Positions 51,653-62,330 of a DNA stretch of 64,000 nt are shown here, piece after piece. The notes beneath the pieces are model-generated. The model worked only from the letters and a program-made list of their open reading frames with translations, had not been told where the DNA came from and did no database searches. The stretch lies in assembly GCA_025345505.1 (NCBI GenBank), contig JANVCC010000073.1, positions 5,159,448 to 5,223,447 on the forward strand, written 5' to 3'. The position numbers were made by a program, and so were the translations under genes. The stretch comes from Todiramphus chloris collaris. Lineage: Eukaryota > Chordata > Aves > Coraciiformes > Alcedinidae. Positions within the stretch are counted from its first letter, which is position 1. Every line of letters begins with the position of its first letter.

Positions 51653-52285
51653 TTATTTATGCTATACAGTCATTTAAAATGATTCTTTCCAGACCTGATG
51701 ATACATTCTGTATCATCCCTTCCCTCAATGAAATGATTCTTGCTTGGCTTTTCTGCTGCTATCTATATCAAACTCAGGACATTTCCATGCAAGTAGAGGT
51801 TCTTTCTAAGTTTATTCTGATAGCAGATGTGGAAGTGAAGCTGGCCTTCATTCCAGCAATCTGTGCCTCTCGTAGCTCAACGTCCCTGCTGCTACTGTGG
51901 TTTTTAGTACTTGGAGCCCGACACTGAAACTCCATTTTTAAAAGTAATGTCCTTCTATTGAAAAACCATAAATATGGAATATGATTGTGTAGTATAAAAA
52001 AATGTTCATATTGATTTCTTTGGAGAAATCATAAATTGCCCACACGACAGCTTTGTACAGACTTGAGAAAAGCATCGAGCAACAGCAGCTCCGGAGAAGA
52101 TTCTTGTCAAGCTGTCACCAACACTAACAGCCCCAGAGCTGCAGCTGATACTTCCTTGCCTGTTCGTATGGAAGGAGAAACATCACTAAGGGGATATCTG
52201 TGCCCTAATAGCACCTCTGATTTTGAATCCTGCAGGGGCCTGATCAAACTAATTAGACTTCCTTTAATCCTACCTTTCTATCATG

Positions 52286-52304
52286 CTGAATGAGACTCAT
52301 TCAG
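52286..52304. other. Perfect 19-bp palindrome
   Basis: CTGAATGAG and CTCATTCAG are exact reverse complements separated by a single A. The centre contains TGAGACTCA, which resembles but does not match the AP-1 consensus TGA(C/G)TCA because of two extra bases. Confidence 0.85.
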
Positions 52305-52369
52305 AATGAGTCCCATAGGAATTTTGTGACTGTTAATTAGCAAAACATTGTGCAATCAGAAAGAACTCA

Positions 52370-52510
52370 ACAACAGTGAGGAGAAAAACATACAGAAAAG
52401 GGAAGAGAACTGGAAGCAGGAAGGAAAAGCACAGAAAAGGGACAGAAATCAAACACAGGAGAGGGCCCAAGGTGGAAGGACAAGTGGAGTGCAGAGGGCA
52501 GTGTACTTCT
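52370..52510 (+). repeat. Purine-rich tract
   Basis: Roughly 140 bases are strongly biased to A and G, with GGAAGG, AGAAAAGGGA and GAGAGGG-like units and few pyrimidines. It is low-complexity rather than a defined element. Long purine strands can form triplex structures, but the interruptions make that uncertain. Confidence 0.6.
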
Positions 52511-52852
52511 GATACGAGTTGAATGAAAGACCAGAAGAGATTTGTTTCTCAAGGAAAGACTTACCTCGTTGGGCAGAAATGAGGGAAGAGATAGTGTTAC
52601 ACAGATGGTCTGAATGAGCTCAGAATGAGCTCAGAAGATTTCGAGTACATTAGGTTGAATAGTTCATTATTAATCTTTGTCAAACAGTTTTCCACAATTA
52701 GGTTTCTTTGGCTAATGTTGCTGTATTGATGTGTTAAGAGTATTCTGCTTGTTTTAAAATAATTGCAGAAAAATGGAATGGGAAGCAGACCTAAAAGTAT
52801 AATATACTTAAAAGTGTCCCATTGTATAGTGTTTCGCACAGGTAGGCTCTAC

Positions 52853-52874
52853 ATATCTCATATATATGAGATAT
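52853..52874. other. Perfect 22-bp palindrome
   Basis: Base for base, this 22-base segment equals its own reverse complement: ATATCTCA, TATATA, TGAGATAT. It lies about 550 bp downstream of another perfect palindrome. Confidence 0.9.
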
Positions 52875-55761
52875 TATCTCTGTAGTTTTTTAAACCAAGA
52901 GTGATTTAGTTTGAAATTTTACTCCCTCCTTCTTCCTGCATTTCTCCTGCTCTGGTTTCATTTCATAGAGAAGGTCTCCTACATCTTTAATATTGATCAT
53001 TGTTGGAAAAGCAAATGTGCTGGATAGATAAAATTAAAACGGCTGGTGAGCGTCAGAGCTCAGACAGTTGTCTCAGACAAGCATTAAAATATTGAGAAGG
53101 AAATCTTTTCTTTTATTAAACTCTCATAGGATACAGGTGATCCTGAGTATGTATTGGAACCTTTCAAGTCTACAACAATACCACAGAAACCAATGAGAAC
53201 TTAGCTTAAAGATTGATTTCTTTCATGTTTTGTTACGGTTCCGTTTGTCATTTCATTGAGTCTACTGGCAATATGATTTAAGAGTCTGACACACACATTA
53301 ACCTCAATAACAATTTCCTCTAATGTCCTTTTCAGGCCTCTCTCTGATAGGACTGGAACACACAGTAAATCTTGTTTCACTGTGATTTTTCATAATTCAC
53401 CCTCTAAACTTTGTTTATTTTTGTCCGAAGCTAATAGGGCAGAATGTTTGGAAAGATGACTGGGTGGCTATCTAATAGAAAATATTCCAAGTTTAACCAG
53501 ACTAGGCTCACTAGGCTTCTGTCTGGGTAATAGTCAGAAAGAATATTTCCATTGATGAACAGAAACAAAAGAATCTCAAGCCAATTTTAAAGGCTGTGTG
53601 CTTGTAGCCTCTAAAAAAGGCAAATTATCCACTCCATAAAATATGCTTGACTTAAATATTGTAAGATCTCAAAGAAAAGCTTACTAATTTTGATCAAAAA
53701 CTATCTCTTGTTCCATTAACCATCTCTCCCCTTTTGATTTGGTTTTTACCAATATAAAATTCGAGCTGTGCTGAAGAAAATTTTTCACGCTCGTGGAGAT
53801 TATCCATTCTGTGAGTCTCCCGCCTTCCAGCACATAAACTGAACTGCTACAGCCCTTATTTGTGTTAGGATTCAGGGCAGCTAGTGGTTGCCTGTTAATC
53901 TGCCCTTGTCATAGCAAATTATTATGAAGTTCACATGGTAGTATATGGTTCAAAAAGGTTTTGCTCCAAGAGAAAGCGGGTAGTCTTGCGTAGCTCCCTT
54001 TGCTAATAAAATTGTCATTGGCTTGTGAAAGATTAAAGATCTATCTTCTGTCAGTCTGCAAAAGAACATTGTATTTTCCTATAAGGAATATGTTTTAAGC
54101 GGAGGGCAAGAAGACTCGCCCTTTTTCATACAGTGACAATCATTTCATGAATGTCCTTATAACATTTTGGTTATAAGCATCAAATTTGACCTTAATTTTG
54201 ACCCTAAAATACGCATTTGATAGCAGGTATTTAGAATATCAACTGCTGAAATTTAAAGAGAGTAAAGCAGATGGCATCGGATTATTTCCTAAATTTTCAT
54301 CTGCTAATTTGGAAAGATCTTCATTCAGAGCTTCCTTGTATACAGAAACGTAGTGCTGTAGTGCAGCTAGATCTTGTACCAAATTTCCAGGGATGACGTT
54401 AGGAAGAGGCTACGCAATTCAAGAACAAGAACCATTTGGAACACTGGTACTCACCCTCTGCATCTGAAATACCTGCCTCTCAAGCGTAACGTGTTCAGCA
54501 CTACGGTAGAGTGAGAATATACGCTACCAAGCTTGGTGACAGAAGTGGTGTAAGCTACTCACATGGGTAATGTGAGAAATAATTATTTAATGCTCATGAA
54601 GCAGACAGAAAATTAAAAGTGCTATAGAGCAGTTGCCGTTAAAAATCTTTACAATTTGACTTTGCAATTAGATTACGTTATCACAGTATTCCCCTTTTAC
54701 TCACTATAGCAACATCTAGGGAATACTACAAATCCAGGAATGCAGCAGTGGCATTAATTACTTCCAAATGTAATTAAGAAAAACAATACTGGTGATCTCT
54801 GATGGTCGTGAAGTACCTATTTACTGGAGCAACTGGAGTGCAGGACTGCAAATGTTGCATTTTAGAAGATGATTTTAGATGTCAGTTACAAATGACGTTA
54901 CAAGATCTTGCACTTCAGGCATTTCTGATTGCCTCACTGTAGATGGGAATGACCAGATGAGGAAACGTCGGCCTCGTTTAAGGCAGCACTGAAATACCCT
55001 TTGACTTTACTGGACAAACATTCATCCTTAGCCATTTTCCAAAAGCTGTAGAGGGATTAACTGTAATAGAAGAGAACTTGTGAATATTCTGGTTAGAGCT
55101 GTGCAGAATATTTTCATTGTAATTCAGAATTCTTTTAAATAGTCCAGTTATCAAAAAAAGACTGAAAGTAGATGGGTTTGTTTTGATACAAAAATGTGAT
55201 CTCACTCCCCCCCTCCCATTTGATTTCTAAGCTTGGAGAAAAAAAGATCTTGGTGATTCTCTCATCGTTCAACCTTTAGTTCATTTCTGTGATCTCTTGA
55301 CCGTGACTTTTTCTTATTTTAAACAGACTCGGAGCCCTGCACTTCACAGTTTTTCCAAGTGAATATTTTCCTAAACCTCTAGATGTTTTATTCCACCGCC
55401 ACCCAGCACAAACTCAGAAAATTCAAGATAACTGTGTGGCACGTGTGCTTTGTGATACCATGCAGGCAAATCTGTAGGATTTGTACACGTTGTGTGCTGT
55501 CTGAATAGGTGCCTGGTAAGTGTCATTTTTTTAAAGTAATTGAGCTATACAATTAAATTGTACAAGGACAGGTAAGTATCCCGTGAACACAAAGGTGGTA
55601 ACATTTCATAGCAAGGGTTCAACTGGCGCCCTAAATGGGAAAACACAAACTGAAACTGTAAATTCAACTTTAGGAGCCCAGGGTGTGGCAAGGAAGAGTG
55701 AACAAGCAGGAATTACTTCTGTATTTTTAGAAGGTGGTAATTTATAGGGGTTTTTTGAGCA

Positions 55762-56385
55762 CTAAGAGACTTTGGAACATAACTCTACTGCCGTTTCTCC
55801 GGTACTGCCAAGGCTGGGGTGCAGCTGCCTGGGTGCTGTAACACACTGACAGTGCCGCTTCTCTCTCGGCGGTTTCCAGCTTTGCAAAATTTCTGTGCAT
55901 ATTTCTTGGGGCGGATGTTTCTTTGCATTGATCCGACTTCCAAAGACTTCTAACAATTTATCTATCAGGGGTTGCCAGGCAGGATTAGGGGCTTGTTGTT
56001 TAGACCGCGGCACAGCCTTCAGAGCTTGTTTGCGGCTGCCAACTGCCAGGAAATGTCTTGGGGAGCAGTAGCTGACGTGGAGGAGTGGGAAGGTAAAAAT
56101 GGCTGTGCTGGTGCCTTGCTGGGAGTGGGGAAGCAGTTTGGGTTGTATTGTGGAACTCCCTGTGATATCTTTGAAATTTAGAGTGGTGTTGTTGATGGGT
56201 ATGGGACTCATATATCTAAACACTGTCCACACAGGTGTAGTTACACTCACCGAAACTTGTACCGTTACATGAATGAATTTAAACATTATAGTGACTGCTG
56301 CCTGATAACACGCAGGTTCCCATGACACTTTGGGTGTTAAATTGCAGAAGAGAATTCCTCGGAGAGACACGGTGCTCTGTGCCAC
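55762..56385 (-). other. Unassigned 207-codon open frame in GC-richer block
   Basis: This is the longest open frame in the window. It starts at GTG. The first ATG is codon 34 (base 56286), giving 174 codons. The predicted product has no signal peptide, membrane segment or domain that I recognise. Its C-terminal half is rich in Lys, Arg, Pro and Gln. The surrounding block (about 55780-56480) is richer in G+C than its neighbours and has more CpG, which lowers the stop-codon frequency and makes a long chance frame easier. On the plus strand the block contains a strong donor-like site (AAG|GTAAAA at 56093) and an acceptor-like site (TTTCCAG ending at 55879). It could be part of a non-coding transcript, a relic exon or noise. 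Confidence 0.18.
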
Positions 56386-57185
56386 GCTGCCTGCACACCC
56401 GTTTGCTGCTCGGGGAGGGAAAAGCTCTGCTCAGTGTACTGGATTGCTGTAGCTCAACTTCGCTGTGCTCACTCGGGAATTACTGTGCACTACTTCCAGA
56501 ACCAGCAGCAAGTTCATTTAAGTCAGTCTCCGTTTGAAACCTAGTTGGAGAGCTATGCAGTTCAGTGATATTTAACATACATTGTTAGAGGCTTCTGGTT
56601 GTTGTGGGGATTTTTAATTTTTCCTCTAAATGCAGCCTGTGAAAAGCAGTAATGCTCCTGGTGATGGCTGTGTAAGCCTAACCTTAGGTTAAATTAAAAC
56701 ACAAACACTGAAGAGCATCAACATTTTTTCGTTGTGAGCTGAAATAGTCTTTGCTGTACTTTATAAACAGACCTTTAAGGTTGTATTTAACGTGACCAAA
56801 TGAGTAGATGTTTTTCAAGAAATGGTTTGTGATTTTGACCTCTGTATTTTGGCTCCCAGGCTCGGTTTGCTTGAGTAGCTTGTCATCTACCCGCCCTCTA
56901 GACCACGTGCCAATTCCTCACTGCGACCTTTTGAAAACAACTTCAGAATCAGCAATAAGGTCAGGATCTGTCAATAGCGTAAGAAAGGCAAGATTTTTAC
57001 AAGTCCCTGAGATTGATTGGTGGTTGCCTTATTGCACTGCACAGATCTTCTCTAATTTCTGTGGTGCATATACAGTGGCTTTCTGCAATGCACTGCAAGC
57101 AGACCGCAGTCTAGGGCATCTAGGACACTATGAATTTTTCTGATGCTTCTTGTCAAGTTTCATGTTTAACAAGAAGGGATGGAGC

Positions 57186-57205
57186 ATATATATATATAGA
57201 TAGAT
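57186..57205. repeat. (TA)n with GATA units
   Basis: A TA run of about 13 bases followed by GATAGATAG-type units. It is an ordinary short compound microsatellite. Confidence 0.8.
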
Positions 57206-60200
57206 GTAAAATTAATGTAGGGGTAGTCTGATATTCACAGATGAACTTTCTGTGCACCCTTTGTGTTTTTAGACATGTATGTAAGCAATCACATAAAGAA
57301 GCAAAAGCAAAGGAGGAAAAGTGTTCTTAATATTGTACAGTTTGGTCGATCATCTTCTGAGTCATCTGCCAGTCCTTTAGCAAAATGCTAAATAGTTACA
57401 CTTAGCGTTTAACTTTGAACAGGTTTCTGTTGCAGTTAACTTTTAGTTTGTTGCTGAAATGAAGCAGGATGTCCCTGTTTTTCACAGTGCATCCAGCAGT
57501 CATATTGATCTGATAAGCTACGCTTAACTGTGCTGTTTTGACAGTCTTATATTCAACCTTACAAATAATTCATTTCTTCCTGAGCAACTCTGAACAATTA
57601 CATTCACCCTTAGATGCTGTATGGTTACAAAATTATCCTGTACAACTAAAAACTATCCAAAATGACATTAAAAAAAAAAAAGTGTGCATATATGATAGCA
57701 CTATAAGGCAACATGCCCATGTGGAGCTGAGGAAGAGTCATGTTAGAATAACCTGCAAGATGGCCAGGGATAGAGATGTGTATTTCTTACACTCTCTAAC
57801 TGAGATTTTACTTTTTTGTTGTTGTTTTTTTACATTGTTGAAACTAATTGAAAGTTCACATTTACCTCATGTTATAGTCTGTATTACCACTGATGTTTCC
57901 TGTTTTCTGGGTGGTTAGGAGTGCTTCAGATGCTGCTGTTTAATAATTGCAAAGCGATTTAAGGTAAAATGCAGATGCATTTAAATTGTTCTGGTTTTTT
58001 TCCTTCCGTGGAGGTGTTCATACATAGGCACAGGACAGGTGAAGGAAATAAGAATTGCATTAATCATTTATAAACACATCATAAACCATTTTTAATATGA
58101 GCTATTTGTAGAATATGTGACAATATGTGTAAGGAGAACAGATGAAAGTGTGGGCCACGGAGCATTAAAAACACAACTGCCATGTGCAGTGGGTCCCACT
58201 CAGTTGCACCTAGTGGGGGTGGGAGTTTGTCTGTACATACCTACACACAAATGTGTACATCTTCCCCACAAAACAGGAGGCAGACGTGTCTTGGGAGAGC
58301 TGCAGGCACACCGGCAGAAAGCACGCCGGAGAGAGATGCCCTGGGAAGGTGCAGGTCCTTGTTCGAGATCCCAAATCCTGAGCACAACAGTCCTACCAGA
58401 AAAGCTTCCAAATTGATTGCCTTTGTGTTTGACCTCTACTAACAGCTTAGCAGCTATTTAAAATCTCAGGGGATGCTACTTCCAGCTATGTTTATGGTTT
58501 TCAGCTGCTGAAAGCCTATCTATTTATATGTGCCAACTCGGCTTGCATTTTTTCTATAAATATTTGAATTGCTGTGGGCATCACCCCTGTTGTTATGTAT
58601 TTAGTATACTCTGTGCCTAGCACCAGCACGGACACACCATAAATGTCTATGCATCAAAATAATCAGTATTTCATTATCAGTTAACACAGGGAAAAAATAT
58701 CCTTCTCTCTTTGAAAGAATCCTGGTGTTTTAATGTTTCAAGTAAGCACATTAGCCAACATGGCTACAGACACAAAATATTTATCTCATGGTGGAAATAG
58801 AGCAATAATGGAATAGCACGTAGGCATGATTTGCAAATATTGTGTTAAAGAGCATTGTAGCTCAAAGATTTTGCTATTCTTGAGTCAGGCAAAGTGTTGA
58901 CCAGTTCTATATTTCTTCATCTGCTTTGTCCGAGCTTTTTATCAACTGTTCAGTGTTGGACAGGACATTTACAAGTAATGAAAAGAGGTAAAATCTGTAT
59001 TTAATCGGACCCCCCCCAGCAGTTTGGTTACAGGGAGCTACTGCCTTAGCAGTCCCTGGATGGAGGAAGACAAAATGAAAATGAAACATTGCTTTGTCAT
59101 CTGCTCAGTCTTCCAAAGCTTTTGGGTAAGGATTAAAGTGTGCTATTTCACAGCTGCCTTAAGGGAAAAAAAGCAGTTTTCAGATACCCTGAAAGAAAGG
59201 TAGTCTGGAGAATATCTCTAGAGTATTCTGGGAAATACTACGAGACAGTGAAATGAAAAAAACAAACAAAAAACCTAACAAACCCAAACCTGAAAGCACC
59301 AAACGTTTTCAGAGGGTTTGAGCTGGGACATGAGGCAGCACTTGGGGAGACATGAGCACAGCACAGTACGATTTATGACATTATTAGGTTTTTAAGTTTC
59401 AAGTGTGTTCAATTTTTTTCCAGTTATTCTATCTTTCTGTTTGTCATATCAATATTTTGATGCAAACAGAACCTTTCCTCCTACATGACCAATCATTTTT
59501 TACCTGTGTCTGCTTACTGTATAAGACACAGGGCTAGGGTGAGATGCTGCTGTGGGAAGGAAATCTGTATAGACCTGAGAAAACTTTGCTTTTCTGTTAC
59601 TTTTAGCTGCCCTGAAGCATTTGATCAAGGATTTACATGATCAAATTGGCATCCTCCACGTATTTTTGCAGACTGATTCTCTTCCTCTAATGTTTATTGT
59701 TCATAATTAGCTGTTCTTTGATGTTAATTAGGCATGTGGTTCTTAAGTGCTGTTGTTTTTTCTTGCTCTGTAAACTGTGTGTGCATGAAAATTCACTTCA
59801 GTTTCCCAAAAGTGAGGCTAGATAAGTAAGCATTTGCTATCAATATGAATTTCTGGGGTTTATTGAAACACACCGCTGAATATTTTCTTTTCAGACTTCA
59901 CACATACCTTTTGTTGGTTCTGTTTGTGTAGTGGGTACTTAAACTTGGGCAAGGAAAGCAGAGTGGTGAGTACGTTACGGACAGAGACAATTACAGCAAG
60001 TCACTAGAGAAAGGAGGGAAGTAAGCAGGTAAGGTCAGTGTGAGATCAGTGGCAGACTGTTTGGCATCTCTTTTGTGGCATCTGCACGGCATGCGTTGTT
60101 CTTCTGTGTAATGACTGAAGGGACTAAAAACCTGCTCAGCTATAGGAATGCTCCCTGAGCTCTGAAGGAAGGTTAAGATGCATGAATCAGTGACATACTG

Positions 60201-60794
60201 TAAACGCGAAATGGAGTGAGACTGCCTTGTTTTGATGAGAGCATTAGGGTGAAGTGATAGATTGAGCTGGTATTACTGAGGTAGGGAGAGCTTTATATCA
60301 TGAAAGAATGGGTCGACAAGGAGATAAAACAATACTATGCTTTGTGTCAACAAGAAACGTGAAATGTGTGAGAAAATGCATGGAATTACAAAAGAGAATG
60401 AATGGGTTTCTTGCCAGCACACCAGCCTTTGCATAAATTCTGTTGTTTACTCCTTGTTGTAAGACTTAGAATATATTGTTTCTTATGGTTTTCTTACATG
60501 CTTTATTTGAGAATATGGTGACTTATTGAAATCTCACTCCTTCAAACATTTAGTGCTTGCATGATAATGTTGTCTGCGGTAGGAATACTGGCAATGGCAA
60601 ACCATAGATCTGAGGAGGAAGAGATTCCTAGACTGTGTCCTTGCACTCCAGCTAAAAAAGTTCATGCATCTCCGTGTATTTTTTCTTTTATAACAAGGAT
60701 CACATTACAATTAAAATAACATACCAGTACTAGAATGACTGTGTTCTGAGCAACTGGGCTGTAATGGTTGCTATGCAGTCTGCATGTTATTGGG

Positions 60795-60806
60795 TTTTTT
60801 TTTTTT
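60795..60806. repeat. Poly(T) run
   Basis: Twelve T followed by T/A-rich sequence, about 50 bp from the 3' end of the minus-strand CR1 relic. Since CR1 does not end in poly(A), the run is probably unrelated to it. Confidence 0.75.
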
Positions 60807-60855
60807 ATTTTATGATTGATAAGATGCATCAAGTTACAGGTGTCCCTGGGTCCCC

Positions 60856-60985
60856 ATCATAGTCGATTAGACCTAGGAGTAGTCTCAAGAGGTCCTCCAG
60901 TTCATTCTTCTATCCCAAGATCAATTAAACCAAAATTGTTCCTGAATAATATTTGCCTGACTTTAAGCTCTATTTAAAAGAAAAA
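60856..60985 (-). mobile_element. Ancient CR1/L3-like LINE relic
   Basis: Read on the minus strand, the segment follows the order of a CR1 3' end: a body ending 'gaatgaactggaggacctc', then 'ttgagactactcctaggtc', then a decayed ATTCTATGAT-like terminus ('cgactatgat'). On the plus strand the string 'caagaggtcctccagttc' and the later 'ttgttcctgaataatattt' match the layout of old CR1/L3-type copies in reverse. Divergence is high and the outer borders are uncertain. This call rests on pattern order rather than on a long exact match, so it is less sure than the two plus-strand copies. Confidence 0.5.
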
Positions 60986-61570
60986 TAAAGAATACAGACT
61001 AACACAAAAAAGAAAAAGTCAGATTCTATTAACTTAATAAAAAACCCCATAAATCATTAAATATATAATGAGGGAATGAGAAAAATTAGTTGACGTACTT
61101 TCTTAATAGCAAACTAACCTGAAAATTGGCCTTTCCTCTTTTCTCCCTCTCTTTCCCCTGCAGTTCTGGAAGTCAATTTTCACAAACTGTGCTTTTGTGT
61201 ATCTATCCTCCCATGATGTTCTGATATCCTCCATCCAATTCTGATTCATTACACCAAGTATTCTGAAATATTCAGCATTTTGTTTTAAGTAAAATTTTAT
61301 TACTTTTCAGATTTCTTGCTATTTCATCTTTTTTTTCTTAAGGTGAATTTTCAGCTGGGACTTCCTATATGTTATTTTTTTTCTTCAAACCTCCATGAAG
61401 CCATTTAGATATTAAAAAACATGAATTTAAATATTCACTTTAATATAAATTAGTGACAGTGTGAGATGCCAAATGTATGGACATCCTCATTCTGTAAGTG
61501 GTGCAGGAATCACTACCCAAAATCACCATTAAATAGCTTCATCATAAGACCTAGTTTTCACATGTCTGTA

Positions 61571-61654
61571 TCACTCTTTAACTACTTACACTTAATTTGT
61601 GCGTTAAAACTGTCACTCTTTAACTACTCACACTTAATTTGTAAGTGAAAACTG
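61571..61654 (+). repeat. 42-bp tandem duplication, two copies
   Basis: Two adjacent 42-base units (61571-61612 and 61613-61654) both begin 'tcactctttaactact' and agree at 38 of 42 positions. The differences cluster towards the 3' part. Four substitutions suggest the duplication is not very recent. No further copies flank it. Confidence 0.9.
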
Positions 61655-62311
61655 TCTGCTTCAGCCCAAATGTACTTTTAAAAATGTCATCAAAAATACC
61701 ATATACGTCCAGATTGAGACAAGGAGGAAATATATTGAAGGAGAAAACATATTGGTTTGCTCAACTAAAATACGATCTGACATCTCATAATGCCATCCTC
61801 AAATATTCCTAGAAGTAGGGAGGAGGAAGAGTAGCTGTTATATCCAGGGTATTAGTCTTGAATATTTAATATGAAACTCTGAAAATTAAATCCCCTTTAA
61901 ACCCTTCTGGTAAATTCATTTTTCTCAGGTTTCATTTTTGCAGCAAACTTGGTAGAAGTTTTATTCACAGTGGGTATGATCCAGCCCTGCAGCCAAACAA
62001 GACTTTTCCGCCAACTTTTGATTGTATAGGTTTTGCCAGGAGAGAGTTAGAGCACAGGAGCAGGAAAACTCTCCCTCCTGCGTCCTCTGTAGCCCCCAAG
62101 CAGAGTGGATGGAACAGCTGAATTTTCCTATTCTTCAGCTCAGTAAATATCTGAAACCTGGTGTGGACGTTTAGGATCCTTCTCCAGAAGGGGTCCACAA
62201 AGCTTACAGCAGTTGGACCCATATGATGAGTCCCAAGACTTGTAAGGAAGTACATGGTTTTAAAGAAGATGGTATAGAGTAAGAAAATTTAAGGCACTTT
62301 TGTTGAAGGGG

Positions 62312-62330
62312 AAAAAAAAAAAAAAAAAAA
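62312..62330. repeat. Poly(A) run
   Basis: Nineteen uninterrupted A, the longest homopolymer in the window, preceded by GGGG. No retroposon body was recognised upstream. Confidence 0.85.

Larger units (their letters stand above)
46385..55761. other. Non-coding unique sequence, no gene seen
   Basis: No recognisable gene was found. Frames are at most 109 codons long and carry no known motif. The span contains a 14-base poly(C), (TC)n and (TA)n microsatellites, a perfect 21-bp tandem duplication, two perfect palindromes (52286-52304 and 52853-52874) and a purine-rich tract (about 52370-52510). A GC-richer patch at 49200-49380 has no recognised content. The stretches 50060-50310, 51340-51600 and 53960-54240 are complex and repeat-free, and could be conserved non-coding sequence. 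Confidence 0.6.
56386..60855. other. Non-coding unique sequence, no gene seen
   Basis: No recognisable gene was found. Three overlapping frames at 58117-58442 (two plus, one minus) lie in a GC-richer patch and show no known motif. Frames at 56808-57143 and 57538-57918 are AT-rich and featureless. The stretch 59600-59745 has two TAATTA-type homeodomain core motifs and complex sequence, and is a possible conserved non-coding element. A (TA)n(GATA)n microsatellite is at 57186. Confidence 0.55.

Noticed and set aside
57538-57918. 126-codon plus-strand frame
   Set aside because: Begins with TTG, contains a lysine run from an A homopolymer and a hydrophobic T-rich stretch, and shows no family resemblance.
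58117-58442. Three overlapping frames in a GC-richer patch
   Set aside because: Frames on both strands and two phases are open together, which is a composition effect. No motif was found.
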